Positions 9,364 through 16,281 of a stretch of 31,764 bases of DNA are shown piece by piece. The position numbers and the translations under genes are program-made. Positions within the stretch are counted from its first letter, which is position 1. Each line of letters opens with the position of its first letter. The notes below the pieces were generated by a model. That model was not told the origin of the DNA and ran no database searches. It saw only the letters and a list, made by a program, of their open reading frames with translations. Origin of the DNA: an uncultured Parabacteroides sp. (GTDB lineage: Bacteria > Bacteroidota > Bacteroidia > Bacteroidales > Tannerellaceae); contig NZ_CABUOD010000046.1 in the NCBI RefSeq assembly GCF_902493135.1, positions 1 through 31,764 of the forward strand, in the 5' to 3' direction.

Positions 9364-11247
9364 TTAAAAATAAATCGTCTCGTCCGGAAGCGGTCCCCAA
9401 GGCTTGACTATCACCTCTATCTCGATGTTATCCGGTTCGTCCGGATGATCCGGATTGTCGGGATCTTCAGGATCGTCCGGATCTATCGGATCCTCGGGCT
9501 CGGGATCGAACGGCGGTTCGTAAGGGATGTCATTCCCCAAGCCGTAAATGTCGCGGATACGCAACTTGTAGACGTTATTGCGCACGATGGCATACTCCAT
9601 GATCCCCTTCGACGGGGCGTTGTTGTTGGAGTGACGGATCCAATGGGTGTAGAAGCAAACACCGTCCACATAGGTATGCAAACCATAGCGTGCCAACAGA
9701 CGGCGCGTGTCTTTGCCGCCCTGATTGACTTGCGGCGTGCCATCTGCGCGTGAAACATATCCGAATGTCGTGTACATATAACTCTTCCAAGCCAATGCAG
9801 ACGCTTCATCAGAAGTCAGACGCATCGATAAATCCTTGTCTTTCAACCATCGTGAAAGGAAACGGCGGTATCCGGTCGGATCGCCTTCCTTCAAACTCGA
9901 CGCCAGCGACCGCACGTCATTCCAGGTCTTGCCCGTGAAATCGTAGGCCGACACGTCCAAAGCCCCTTCCGTGAAAGCAAGCATCGCCGCTTCGGGTGAT
10001 CCGTAAATCGCTCCACCGAAAGCGAAAAAGGTAAACGGCGAGCCGTCCAACCCTTTACGGTAGTCGGCCTCTCCTGTCGCGGGATCGTAGAACAGGCACT
10101 TTCTGGGGCCATATAATGTCCTAAACACAACTCCGGTGCTATAGTAAGGCGACTGATCATCCCGCGCCACCGTGTTCTCTTTCGTGTAGCCCACGCGATA
10201 CCACTCACCCACTCGCTCACCCATGCCATCGGTGAAACGCCAATTGCCTGCCGAAGTACCGAAACTCATAAAATAGTTTTCATAGAGGGCTTCGACCGGT
10301 TTGCCGTCCGAAGCGGGACGCTCCGGCCAGTTGGGATTGAACATCTCGCTGTTCACGTTCGCCATCGTCTTATAGCGGCTCCACGGGTCGAGCACGTAGT
10401 TCGTCTGGTGGTCACCCCATTCGGGCAGCTCCAGCCCAAGGTATTCGAGCGTGTTTGCCGGGCCGAACCTACCGTCAGGGGCGGCATCGATTACACGCTT
10501 GATCATATACGAACCGGCATCCAGCTTGTTGACGATCATGGCACCGGTAATCGACACGCGGGCAGCACCGCCTATGCGGTCCATCACGTCGAAGTAATCG
10601 TGCTCCGGAAGATAGTCGATACGTGCCGCATGGCGCTCGACCTCAACGGTCGCCGAAGCCGGGTTGTCGATCGTATTGTCACCGCAGATGTAAACCTTCT
10701 CGTCCAGATGGCCGTCCGAAGCCATCACGAAACGGGAGTACTTGCCGTTTCTTTCCATCCAAGCCCGTTTTTGCAGGAAGTCGCGCACGCCTCCCAACGT
10801 CAAGTCTTTGAGCTGCGGACGGATGTTGCCTGTGTTAGTAATGACCAGCAGGTCGTACCAGCCGCCTGGCAGTCCCACCAGCACCGGTTCTGTGCGGTTA
10901 TCGCCCAGCATGGCATCGCGGTCGAGGTAGATGATCTTGTCGATCGGCGTCGAGGCGGGCGAATTTATCCCATCCGTCCCTCGGTAAAAGAGCAGCATCA
11001 AATCATCAATGCGCGTTTCGTAGTCCTGTCCCGGCTCATAGCCGTCCCCGTTCTCTCCCCCGGTGGGGTTCGAGCGGGTGAGCGGAGCCTTGGCATCCGG
11101 ACAATGAAGTGTCAGACGGAAGTAGTTCTCTTCGATCGGCTTGTCATCGCCATCGTCGCGTTCCGTCCGAAATTCGTCCGAACAGCCGGCAAACAAAAGA
11201 CCGCCGGCCGCACAGGCATATACCAATAATTTATGTGCAATGTTCAT
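9364..11247 (-). CDS. Mfa1-type major fimbrillin
   Basis: A 627-residue lipoprotein with lipobox LFAGC and Cys22. After a strand reading YFRLTLHC there is a potential trypsin-like processing site at Arg58 (APLTRSN). The C-terminal part has the Mfa1 signature: an EYAIVRNNVYKLRIRDIYGLG segment, a Pro/Asp-rich linker of DP repeats, and a final strand with a KPWGPLP motif. In Mfa1-type pilins this terminal strand takes part in subunit joining. The size fits Mfa1-family major subunits. It lies 24 bp downstream of the DUF3868 gene and 18 bp upstream of the anchor gene, so it is most likely the shaft subunit. Confidence 0.85.
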   Translation of the reverse strand: MNIAHKLLVYACAAGGLLFAGCSDEFRTERDDGDDKPIEENYFRLTLHCPDAKAPLTRSNPTGGENGDGYEPGQDYETRIDDLMLLFYRGTDGINSPASTPIDKIIYLDRDAMLGDNRTEPVLVGLPGGWYDLLVITNTGNIRPQLKDLTLGGVRDFLQKRAWMERNGKYSRFVMASDGHLDEKVYICGDNTIDNPASATVEVERHAARIDYLPEHDYFDVMDRIGGAARVSITGAMIVNKLDAGSYMIKRVIDAAPDGRFGPANTLEYLGLELPEWGDHQTNYVLDPWSRYKTMANVNSEMFNPNWPERPASDGKPVEALYENYFMSFGTSAGNWRFTDGMGERVGEWYRVGYTKENTVARDDQSPYYSTGVVFRTLYGPRKCLFYDPATGEADYRKGLDGSPFTFFAFGGAIYGSPEAAMLAFTEGALDVSAYDFTGKTWNDVRSLASSLKEGDPTGYRRFLSRWLKDKDLSMRLTSDEASALAWKSYMYTTFGYVSRADGTPQVNQGGKDTRRLLARYGLHTYVDGVCFYTHWIRHSNNNAPSKGIMEYAIVRNNVYKLRIRDIYGLGNDIPYEPPFDPEPEDPIDPDDPEDPDNPDHPDEPDNIEIEVIVKPWGPLPDETIYF

Positions 11248-11271
11248 ACCCTATCATTTTTTGAAAATTTC

Positions 11272-12705
11272 TCATTCCGCACGCTTCGCCTTGATCTGTT
11301 CGAGGTTCGCACGTGCCGCATCACCGCAGACGGTGCTGTTTTCCAATGTTTCCAGGATCGCTTCCGCACCGTCGAGATCACCGCGTAGCATCCGGACAGA
11401 GGCGAACGCCAATTGTTTCTCGTCACCTTCGACGGCTTTCGCAAGGTAACTTTCCGCACGGTCCAACTGGCCTGTCCGGATCGCCGTATTGGCGGCATTC
11501 AGGTTAGACACCGGATCGTCGGGGAACATGCGGACGGCGATTTCAAACACTTCGTTATACTTGTCGCTTCCAGCCTCATAGAGTTGTGCCACCATAAACA
11601 TTTCGTTCAGGCTGAGCTTCTTCGGATCGGTATAGATGAGCGATTTCGCTTCCTCGGCCGTAAAATTGCGGATGTTGTATTTCACCACGTAGTCCGAGTG
11701 ACGCAAAGCAGGATAGATGTCACGCAGCAGTATCTTATAAGACGTACCGCCATTCAATGTTTTCAACTTCAACTCCTTCTTGTCCATATCGCGCGGTTCC
11801 GGATTACGGATGATGGCGAGCAGTTCCGCCTTGTCAGGCAGGTTCATCTCCTCCAGCCGCTTTTCCAGTCCTTCCCAGTCTTCCGGCTCGAAATCGACGC
11901 TGAACGTGGCATGTTCGAATCGGTAGAGGCTCTTCACGTAGTCACGCAAGGCCTTTGCACGGTTTTCCGCCAGATAAGTGTTGTTGGCATAAGTTCCTTC
12001 AGGAGAGGCGAAGCCCTTGATCCATACTTCCGTGATAGTTGCATAGGGATCGTCGCGTACCGCGTCGATAGTGGAACGAATGGCGGCCAGTTCACGCGGG
12101 TTGTTGCGGTAGTCAGGATAGATCGTTATCTTGTTGACCGGGAAGTCGAGGAACGCCTTCCCTTCGATCGAACGCGCTTTGACCGCTTCGGCTTCGGGCG
12201 TACGGTAGGCGAGTAACGGTTTCAGCACAACCGGTTCGGCAAGGTTGATCGGAAAGAGCGGTGAACGATCGTTCATCAAGTTTTCCCAACCGCAACCGCA
12301 GACATCCGTCACGAGAGCCACTTCCGACTTCTTCATCCAGGGAGCCATCGGGGTACGGGTGGTATATTCGAAAGACTGTTCCTTGCCATTCTCACGACGT
12401 AGTTCATATTCACTATGTGTCCCATACGTACGTCCCGTACGTTCATACAGTATATGACGATCACGACCGCAGACAATCAACGGAGTAAGCGCACGGACAC
12501 TGTCACCCGCCGTCACGACCGGCGTATAAACGTAACAACGGTTTGAGGGTACTTCTATTTTGCTCAGGTCAAGCGTCATGCCGACGATCAATGTGCCGTC
12601 CGCCTTTTCCACGATTTGGTCTTTCACTTTGATTGTCTGTGCCTCGGAGGCGGTTACCGCCAGCAAGCCTGCCAACATGGGCAGTAGGGTTCTGTACATT
12701 TTCAT
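11272..12705 (-). CDS. DUF3868 / OmpA-like protein of fimbrial locus
   Basis: A 477-residue exported protein with a signal peptide ending near TASEAQ. The N-terminal half (IVEKADGTLIVGMTLDLSKI, then a DRHILYER segment) corresponds to the DUF3868 domain regularly found ahead of Mfa-type fimbrial genes. Around residues 226-265 there is an OmpA-C-like segment with GFASPEGTYANNTYLAENRA. The tail from about residue 380 looks like TPR-type helices (VSNLNAANTAIRTGQLDRAE). Its role is not established; an outer-membrane or peptidoglycan-linked assembly factor is likely from the OmpA-like region and the operon position. The gap from the DUF3575 gene is 12 bp. Confidence 0.8.
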   Translation of the reverse strand: MKMYRTLLPMLAGLLAVTASEAQTIKVKDQIVEKADGTLIVGMTLDLSKIEVPSNRCYVYTPVVTAGDSVRALTPLIVCGRDRHILYERTGRTYGTHSEYELRRENGKEQSFEYTTRTPMAPWMKKSEVALVTDVCGCGWENLMNDRSPLFPINLAEPVVLKPLLAYRTPEAEAVKARSIEGKAFLDFPVNKITIYPDYRNNPRELAAIRSTIDAVRDDPYATITEVWIKGFASPEGTYANNTYLAENRAKALRDYVKSLYRFEHATFSVDFEPEDWEGLEKRLEEMNLPDKAELLAIIRNPEPRDMDKKELKLKTLNGGTSYKILLRDIYPALRHSDYVVKYNIRNFTAEEAKSLIYTDPKKLSLNEMFMVAQLYEAGSDKYNEVFEIAVRMFPDDPVSNLNAANTAIRTGQLDRAESYLAKAVEGDEKQLAFASVRMLRGDLDGAEAILETLENSTVCGDAARANLEQIKAKRAE

Positions 12706-12717
12706 AAGATGACGGTA

Positions 12718-13311
12718 TTAAAATTGATAAATCAAATTGATGGCTGCCTGTGTTGGGCCGAAATAATGTTTCTTGACATACTCTTGCCGACGACCGCAAT
12801 TGGTACAGGGATATTTCTCCGACTCAAGGTAGAGGTAACCCACACCGACAGTCGCTTCCAAATTCCAATGCTTGGAGAGCAGCCAGGAATAACCGTAACT
12901 GATACCCGCACCTGCACCCCAACCCTGATGGCGTTCGCCTTCAGTGCCGAGTATTTTAATGTCCGACACATTATATAATATGTACGGGACATGCAACCCG
13001 ATGAAATGTTTGTAGAACGTTTCACAGAACCAATAGCGTATCTCTGGATGGAGTCGCCAATGTTTGAGAGATTTGCCATAGCTGCCGTCCTCCTCCTTTC
13101 CGTCGAACGGGTTCAGCCCGGTTTCTATGTCCAAGCTCCAATGACGTGCCAAGCGAAATTCCGCGCCGACATTGAAAGTTGCCGTACCCCAGTATGGGAT
13201 ATTGGTCTTGATCCCGGCGGTCGAACCTTTTTGCCCGGCCAACCTGTCTTGTCCGTAGAAAGACAGGGGGATCATTAACAGGAACATCATGACGATAAGT
13301 TTTCTCATCAT
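12718..13311 (-). CDS. DUF3575 outer-membrane protein, first gene of fimbrial operon
   Basis: A protein of about 197 residues beginning MMRKLIVMMFLLMIPLSFYG, a clear signal peptide. An in-frame ATG further upstream would add 25 hydrophilic residues before the signal sequence, so the start at 13311 (or 13308) is preferred; AAAGAG lies just upstream. The body (IKTNIPYWGTATFNVGAEF, then SLDIETGLNPF, then WRLHPEIRYWF) fits the DUF3575 family, which looks like a small outer-membrane beta-barrel. DUF3575 followed by DUF3868 is the usual head of Bacteroidales Mfa-type fimbrial operons. It lies 181 bp downstream of the invertible segment's left repeat. Confidence 0.82.
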   Translation of the reverse strand: MMRKLIVMMFLLMIPLSFYGQDRLAGQKGSTAGIKTNIPYWGTATFNVGAEFRLARHWSLDIETGLNPFDGKEEDGSYGKSLKHWRLHPEIRYWFCETFYKHFIGLHVPYILYNVSDIKILGTEGERHQGWGAGAGISYGYSWLLSKHWNLEATVGVGYLYLESEKYPCTNCGRRQEYVKKHYFGPTQAAINLIYQF

Positions 13312-13492
13312 ACTCTTTGTTATTTTATTATTATTTTTCCCAAATTTCAAGGCCTTATTCGATGCTTTTAATTCATCCGATACCACACGGCCTGTTTCTA
13401 TGGTTTCCTATGCAGTCAGGAATATTGCAATTCCATAATTTTCTTTTCATCTATTTTAATTATCAGTTAAGTCTGCATTCTTTAGTTTTGTA

Positions 13493-13510
13493 CTTATTTA
13501 TGAAATAAGG
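13493..13510 (+). repeat. Left inverted repeat of invertible segment
   Basis: CTTATTTATGAAATAAGG, the exact reverse complement of 13899-13916. Within the repeat, 7-bp arms CTTATTT and AAATAAG flank a 3-bp ATG centre, so the site is a near-palindrome whose direction is set only by its centre. That architecture suits a tyrosine recombinase core site. Confidence 0.88.
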
Positions 13511-13791
13511 TGAGAAATCCCCTACGAAGTTACAATTAAGCATAAAAATCTGTTCTATTAAACTATTCAGCCTGTTCTAATTTAGCATTTGAAATCTTTA
13601 TATTCCCGAGAGGAGTTAAATATGGTTAATTTTTGGGTTTTAGTATGTTAAAGGAAGAGACGCTGGCAGGAATGTTATGTCTATAAATATCCTATGATCA
13701 TCAACATAAATTATAATTAAAATCAGGCAATAAGAAAGTGTGATGACCTTATTTACAGGTAAAAGGCCTTCATAAATGGAATTTCAGTATA

Positions 13792-13799
13792 TAATTTTG
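13792..13799 (+). promoter_or_regulatory. Candidate -7 promoter element inside invertible segment
   Basis: TAATTTTG matches TAnnTTTG exactly. The -33 region is weak: only CCTT about 21 bp upstream. In this assembly it reads away from the fimbrial operon. After inversion it would read towards it from about 13610-13617, giving a leader of about 290 nt. A chance match in AT-rich DNA cannot be excluded. Confidence 0.4.
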
Positions 13800-13803
13800 T
13801 ATT

Positions 13804-13831
13804 ACCTTTATTACCAAAATAAAGGTTTTTT
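13804..13831 (+). terminator. Directional hairpin terminator inside invertible segment
   Basis: A 9-bp perfect stem (ACCTTTATT at 13804-13812, AATAAAGGT at 13818-13826) with a 5-nt loop, followed by six T residues on the plus strand. On the minus strand the flank is AATAC, so termination should be strongly directional. After inversion the T tract would face transcription coming from the recombinase gene. Confidence 0.6.
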
Positions 13832-13898
13832 ATTAATCTAAATAGTTGATTAGCCTATTTTCATAATTGTAAGGTTATCCTTTTTTAGATTAAAATTC

Positions 13899-13916
13899 CC
13901 TTATTTCATAAATAAG
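13899..13916 (-). repeat. Right inverted repeat, overlapping recombinase stop codon
   Basis: CCTTATTTCATAAATAAG, the exact reverse complement of 13493-13510. Read on the minus strand it encodes the last residues (LFMK) and the TAA stop of the recombinase. Because the repeat itself is unchanged by inversion, the gene's 3' end is preserved in both orientations. Confidence 0.88.
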
Positions 13917-14869
13917 GTTGTGTTTCCGTTTTCTATTCTATTTAACAAATAATCGATAGAACCTGAAACTTTCCGGTTAGCCCTTGTCAATTCGGAAACA
14001 TCCAATTCACTTAAATAATAGCGTGTCGTCTTCTCCGAACTATGCCCCAAGGCTTGACTGATAATCGCAACCGAAACTCCGGATTGCAATGCCGCAGATG
14101 CCCAGCTATGCCGCATCACGTATGAAGTAAAATGTACGGGAATGCAAAGTTTGTCACCGACCTCCTTCAATTCCTTGTTATGCAAAGCCAGACAGTGTTT
14201 ATATTGCGAGTGGGTGGGTGAACCGGACGGAAGAATGGGAAAAAGAAACTCCCTTTCCCCATCCGCAGGGGTGTACTTACGAATGATCTGCCACATGCCG
14301 GTAGTGATTTCCATACGGATTTGAGCACCTGTCTTACGACGATTATAGACCAATTCACCATTCCGAATGTTGTCCGCCGTCAAATAGGCCATATCGACAA
14401 ACGGCATCCCGCAAGCTAAAAAACTGAACAGACACAGGTCGACTGCTAATTCTTGTCTCTGAGAACCGTCAGTCTCAAAACTCGCCAGTTTCTGAATGAG
14501 CCTGACGGATATGGCACGCTTGACGGTAAATTCACGTTTGAGCTTTAAGCCCTTAAAAGGGTGTTCCACAGGCCGTAACAGTCCATCATAACAGGCTGCA
14601 TTATAGATTGCGCGTAAACTGCTCTGGTAGGAGTTGATCGTATTTGCAGCCAACCCCTTACATTGCAAATAAGCGGCAAAATCAGAAATCAGAGTCCGGT
14701 TCAGGTCTTCCATACGAAACCCGTCGTTTCTCGCAAATTTCAAAAAATGATTGACGGCTACCTGATAAAGTTCCGCCGTACTGGCCTTGTTCAGTTTTTT
14801 CTTCAGTGCGATACGCGCATTGGCATATTCGAGAAGCGATAACGAAGGTAAAGTTTTCTTTCGTGCCAT
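13901..14869 (-). CDS. Tyrosine recombinase, probable invertase of fimbrial switch
   Basis: A phage-integrase-type recombinase of about 322 residues from the preferred start MARKKTL; an in-frame ATG at 14920 would add 17 residues. An N-terminal SAM-like core-binding region (LYQVAVNHFLKFA, NTINSYQSSLRAIYNAA) precedes the catalytic domain. Numbering from the longer start, visible active-site residues are Lys196 (RRKTG), Arg270 (YVMRHSW), His293 (LGHSS) and the nucleophile Tyr302 (TTRYYL). The first catalytic Arg, expected in a motif like FYTRGMSFVDMAYL, is Cys170 here (FLACGMPFVDMAYL), encoded by TGC, one transition from CGC. Its 3' end forms one of the inverted repeats at 13493-13916, so that segment is its likely substrate. 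Whether Cys is tolerated in this subfamily is not known to me. Confidence 0.88.
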   Translation of the reverse strand: MARKKTLPSLSLLEYANARIALKKKLNKASTAELYQVAVNHFLKFARNDGFRMEDLNRTLISDFAAYLQCKGLAANTINSYQSSLRAIYNAACYDGLLRPVEHPFKGLKLKREFTVKRAISVRLIQKLASFETDGSQRQELAVDLCLFSFLACGMPFVDMAYLTADNIRNGELVYNRRKTGAQIRMEITTGMWQIIRKYTPADGEREFLFPILPSGSPTHSQYKHCLALHNKELKEVGDKLCIPVHFTSYVMRHSWASAALQSGVSVAIISQALGHSSEKTTRYYLSELDVSELTRANRKVSGSIDYLLNRIENGNTTLFMK

Positions 14870-14946
14870 TTCTGTATATTGTTTTAAATGATATTGCATT
14901 ATAACAAATACGGATGGCACTTATTGTCAAATTCTTCAAAAAAGGT

Positions 14947-15003
14947 GTACCCGGTCTGACGTAATAAAACCCCAGCTTGATACACCCTTGTCTGACCTAA
15001 TAA
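14947..15003. repeat. Imperfect direct repeat upstream of the recombinase gene
   Basis: ACCC, two or three bases, then TCTGACGTAATAA (ending 14967), is repeated 36 bp on as ACCC, three bases, TCTGACCTAATAA (ending 15003). The copies differ by one substitution and one base of spacing. They sit between the recombinase and GH88 genes and could be accessory recombinase sites or an unrelated small repeat. Confidence 0.4.
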
Positions 15004-15044
15004 TAGAACGGTCTTGGCTTCTTATAAACAGCTTAAAAACGAAG

Positions 15045-16247
15045 CTATTGATGCTCAATATCCCGTTTCCGCTTCAAAGCCTCCAGGAAGTAATAGTCGG
15101 CATAGTTCAACGGGACATCTATTTCTCCATTATGCGGAATGCTTCCGACGCAATGCATCAGCAAGAAGTTTCCGTTCGTTCCCAATTCAGCCCGGTAAGC
15201 CGGCGAAGCCAGGCTTTCCATGATCCGGTCGGCATATGCCTTATACGTTTGCGGTTCAGGCACATCCATCGTACTGATCTCATACAAGGCGGAGGCGATA
15301 CAAGCAGCAGCCGAAGCATCCCGGTAATCGTCAGGAATGTTCGGGGCATCCATATCCCAATAGAACACAAGGTCTTCGGGTGTATTCTTATGATTGAACA
15401 TAAAACGGACCGCTTTTAAAGCCTGGTCGAGATACTTCCGGTCTCCCGTCTCCCGATAACATAGCGTCAGACCGTAGATGCCCCAGGCCTGTCCACGGCT
15501 CCACGCCGATTCGTGCGCATATCCCTGTGCCGTATGGCGGTTGCGTACGGAACCGTCTTTCATGCTGTAATCCACCACATGATAGCAACTGCCGTCCGGA
15601 CGATATTGTTCCTTCATGGTACGGTCGACGTGCGAAACGGCAACCTTATAGAAAGTCGAGTCGCCGGACAACCGTGTAGCGGCAAACAACAGCTCCAGGT
15701 TCATCATGTTATCGATGATCACCGGGCACTCCCAGCCCCGTTCGGAAATCCATCCCCTGTCCACGTCCCACGACTGAATAATCCCTGCCACCGGGCGGAA
15801 GCGGGTAGACAAGGAACGGGCGGCTTCGACAATCACCTCCTTATATTCCGGATCGCCCGTCAGACGCAGGCCGTTTCCAAAACTGCAATAGATCATAAAA
15901 CCGACATCGTGGTTCCATTTGATATTTTTGGCATCTTTCACCGCCTCCGTATATTTCTTCGCAAGAGGCAACAGGCTCTCATCTCCCGTCAGTTCATACA
16001 GGTACCAGACCGAACCGGGAAAGAAACCACTGCGCCAGTCGGCCAGGTTACAATAATAAACGGAACCGTCCGGGTTCAGCGTAGTCGGGTTCATAAACTT
16101 GCCGCTCGCCTCGATCAGCTCGATCTCTTTTCCTATCTGTTTATGGGCAAACGCAACGTTCTCTTCAACGAATCTGTCTTCTGCCCCTCCGCAGGAGATC
16201 AATGCAACACCGAGCGCCATGCCCATTAAATGTTTCACTTTTACCAT
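15045..16247 (-). CDS. GH88 family unsaturated glucuronyl hydrolase (lipoprotein)
   Basis: A 400-residue protein with a lipobox (LISC, Cys19), so probably membrane-tethered. It has the (alpha/alpha)6-barrel pattern of family GH88: LADWRSGFFPGSVWYLYE near the start, WNHDVGFM with Asp114, VIIDNMMNLELL with Asp179, and HESAWSRGQAWGIYGL. The two Asp residues are 65 apart, close to the 61 separating Asp88 and Asp149 in Bacillus UGL, where they are catalytic. These enzymes hydrate the 4,5-double bond that a lyase leaves at the non-reducing end, releasing the unsaturated uronic acid. It is the last gene of the PUL, 34 bp after the lyase gene, which fits sequential action. Confidence 0.9.
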   Translation of the reverse strand: MVKVKHLMGMALGVALISCGGAEDRFVEENVAFAHKQIGKEIELIEASGKFMNPTTLNPDGSVYYCNLADWRSGFFPGSVWYLYELTGDESLLPLAKKYTEAVKDAKNIKWNHDVGFMIYCSFGNGLRLTGDPEYKEVIVEAARSLSTRFRPVAGIIQSWDVDRGWISERGWECPVIIDNMMNLELLFAATRLSGDSTFYKVAVSHVDRTMKEQYRPDGSCYHVVDYSMKDGSVRNRHTAQGYAHESAWSRGQAWGIYGLTLCYRETGDRKYLDQALKAVRFMFNHKNTPEDLVFYWDMDAPNIPDDYRDASAAACIASALYEISTMDVPEPQTYKAYADRIMESLASPAYRAELGTNGNFLLMHCVGSIPHNGEIDVPLNYADYYFLEALKRKRDIEHQ

Positions 16248-16281
16248 ATCTATATTATTTATTTTAAATGTAACTAATCAC

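Larger units (their letters stand above)
13511..13898. other. 388-bp invertible DNA segment, probable fimbrial phase switch
   Basis: Non-coding, AT-rich DNA bounded by perfect 18-bp inverted repeats, lying between a tyrosine recombinase gene and the first gene of a fimbrial operon. It contains one exact match to the Bacteroidetes -7 element TAnnTTTG (13792-13799, plus strand) and one hairpin terminator (13804-13831, plus strand). No exact -7 match occurs on the minus strand within it, nor in the 181 bp between it and the fimbrial genes. Inversion would therefore turn the promoter-like and terminator-like signals towards the fimbrial operon. The layout matches known invertible promoters of surface-structure loci in gut Bacteroidales. 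Confidence 0.82.

Noticed and set aside
10408..11229. Plus-strand frame of 273 codons opposite the Mfa1-type fimbrillin
   Set aside because: Antisense shadow; the fimbrillin has a lipobox, family C-terminus and operon spacing.
13312..13386. Extended N-terminus of the DUF3575 protein
   Set aside because: The extra 25 residues are hydrophilic and precede a good signal peptide that begins at MMRKLIV, with AAAGAG directly upstream of that ATG.
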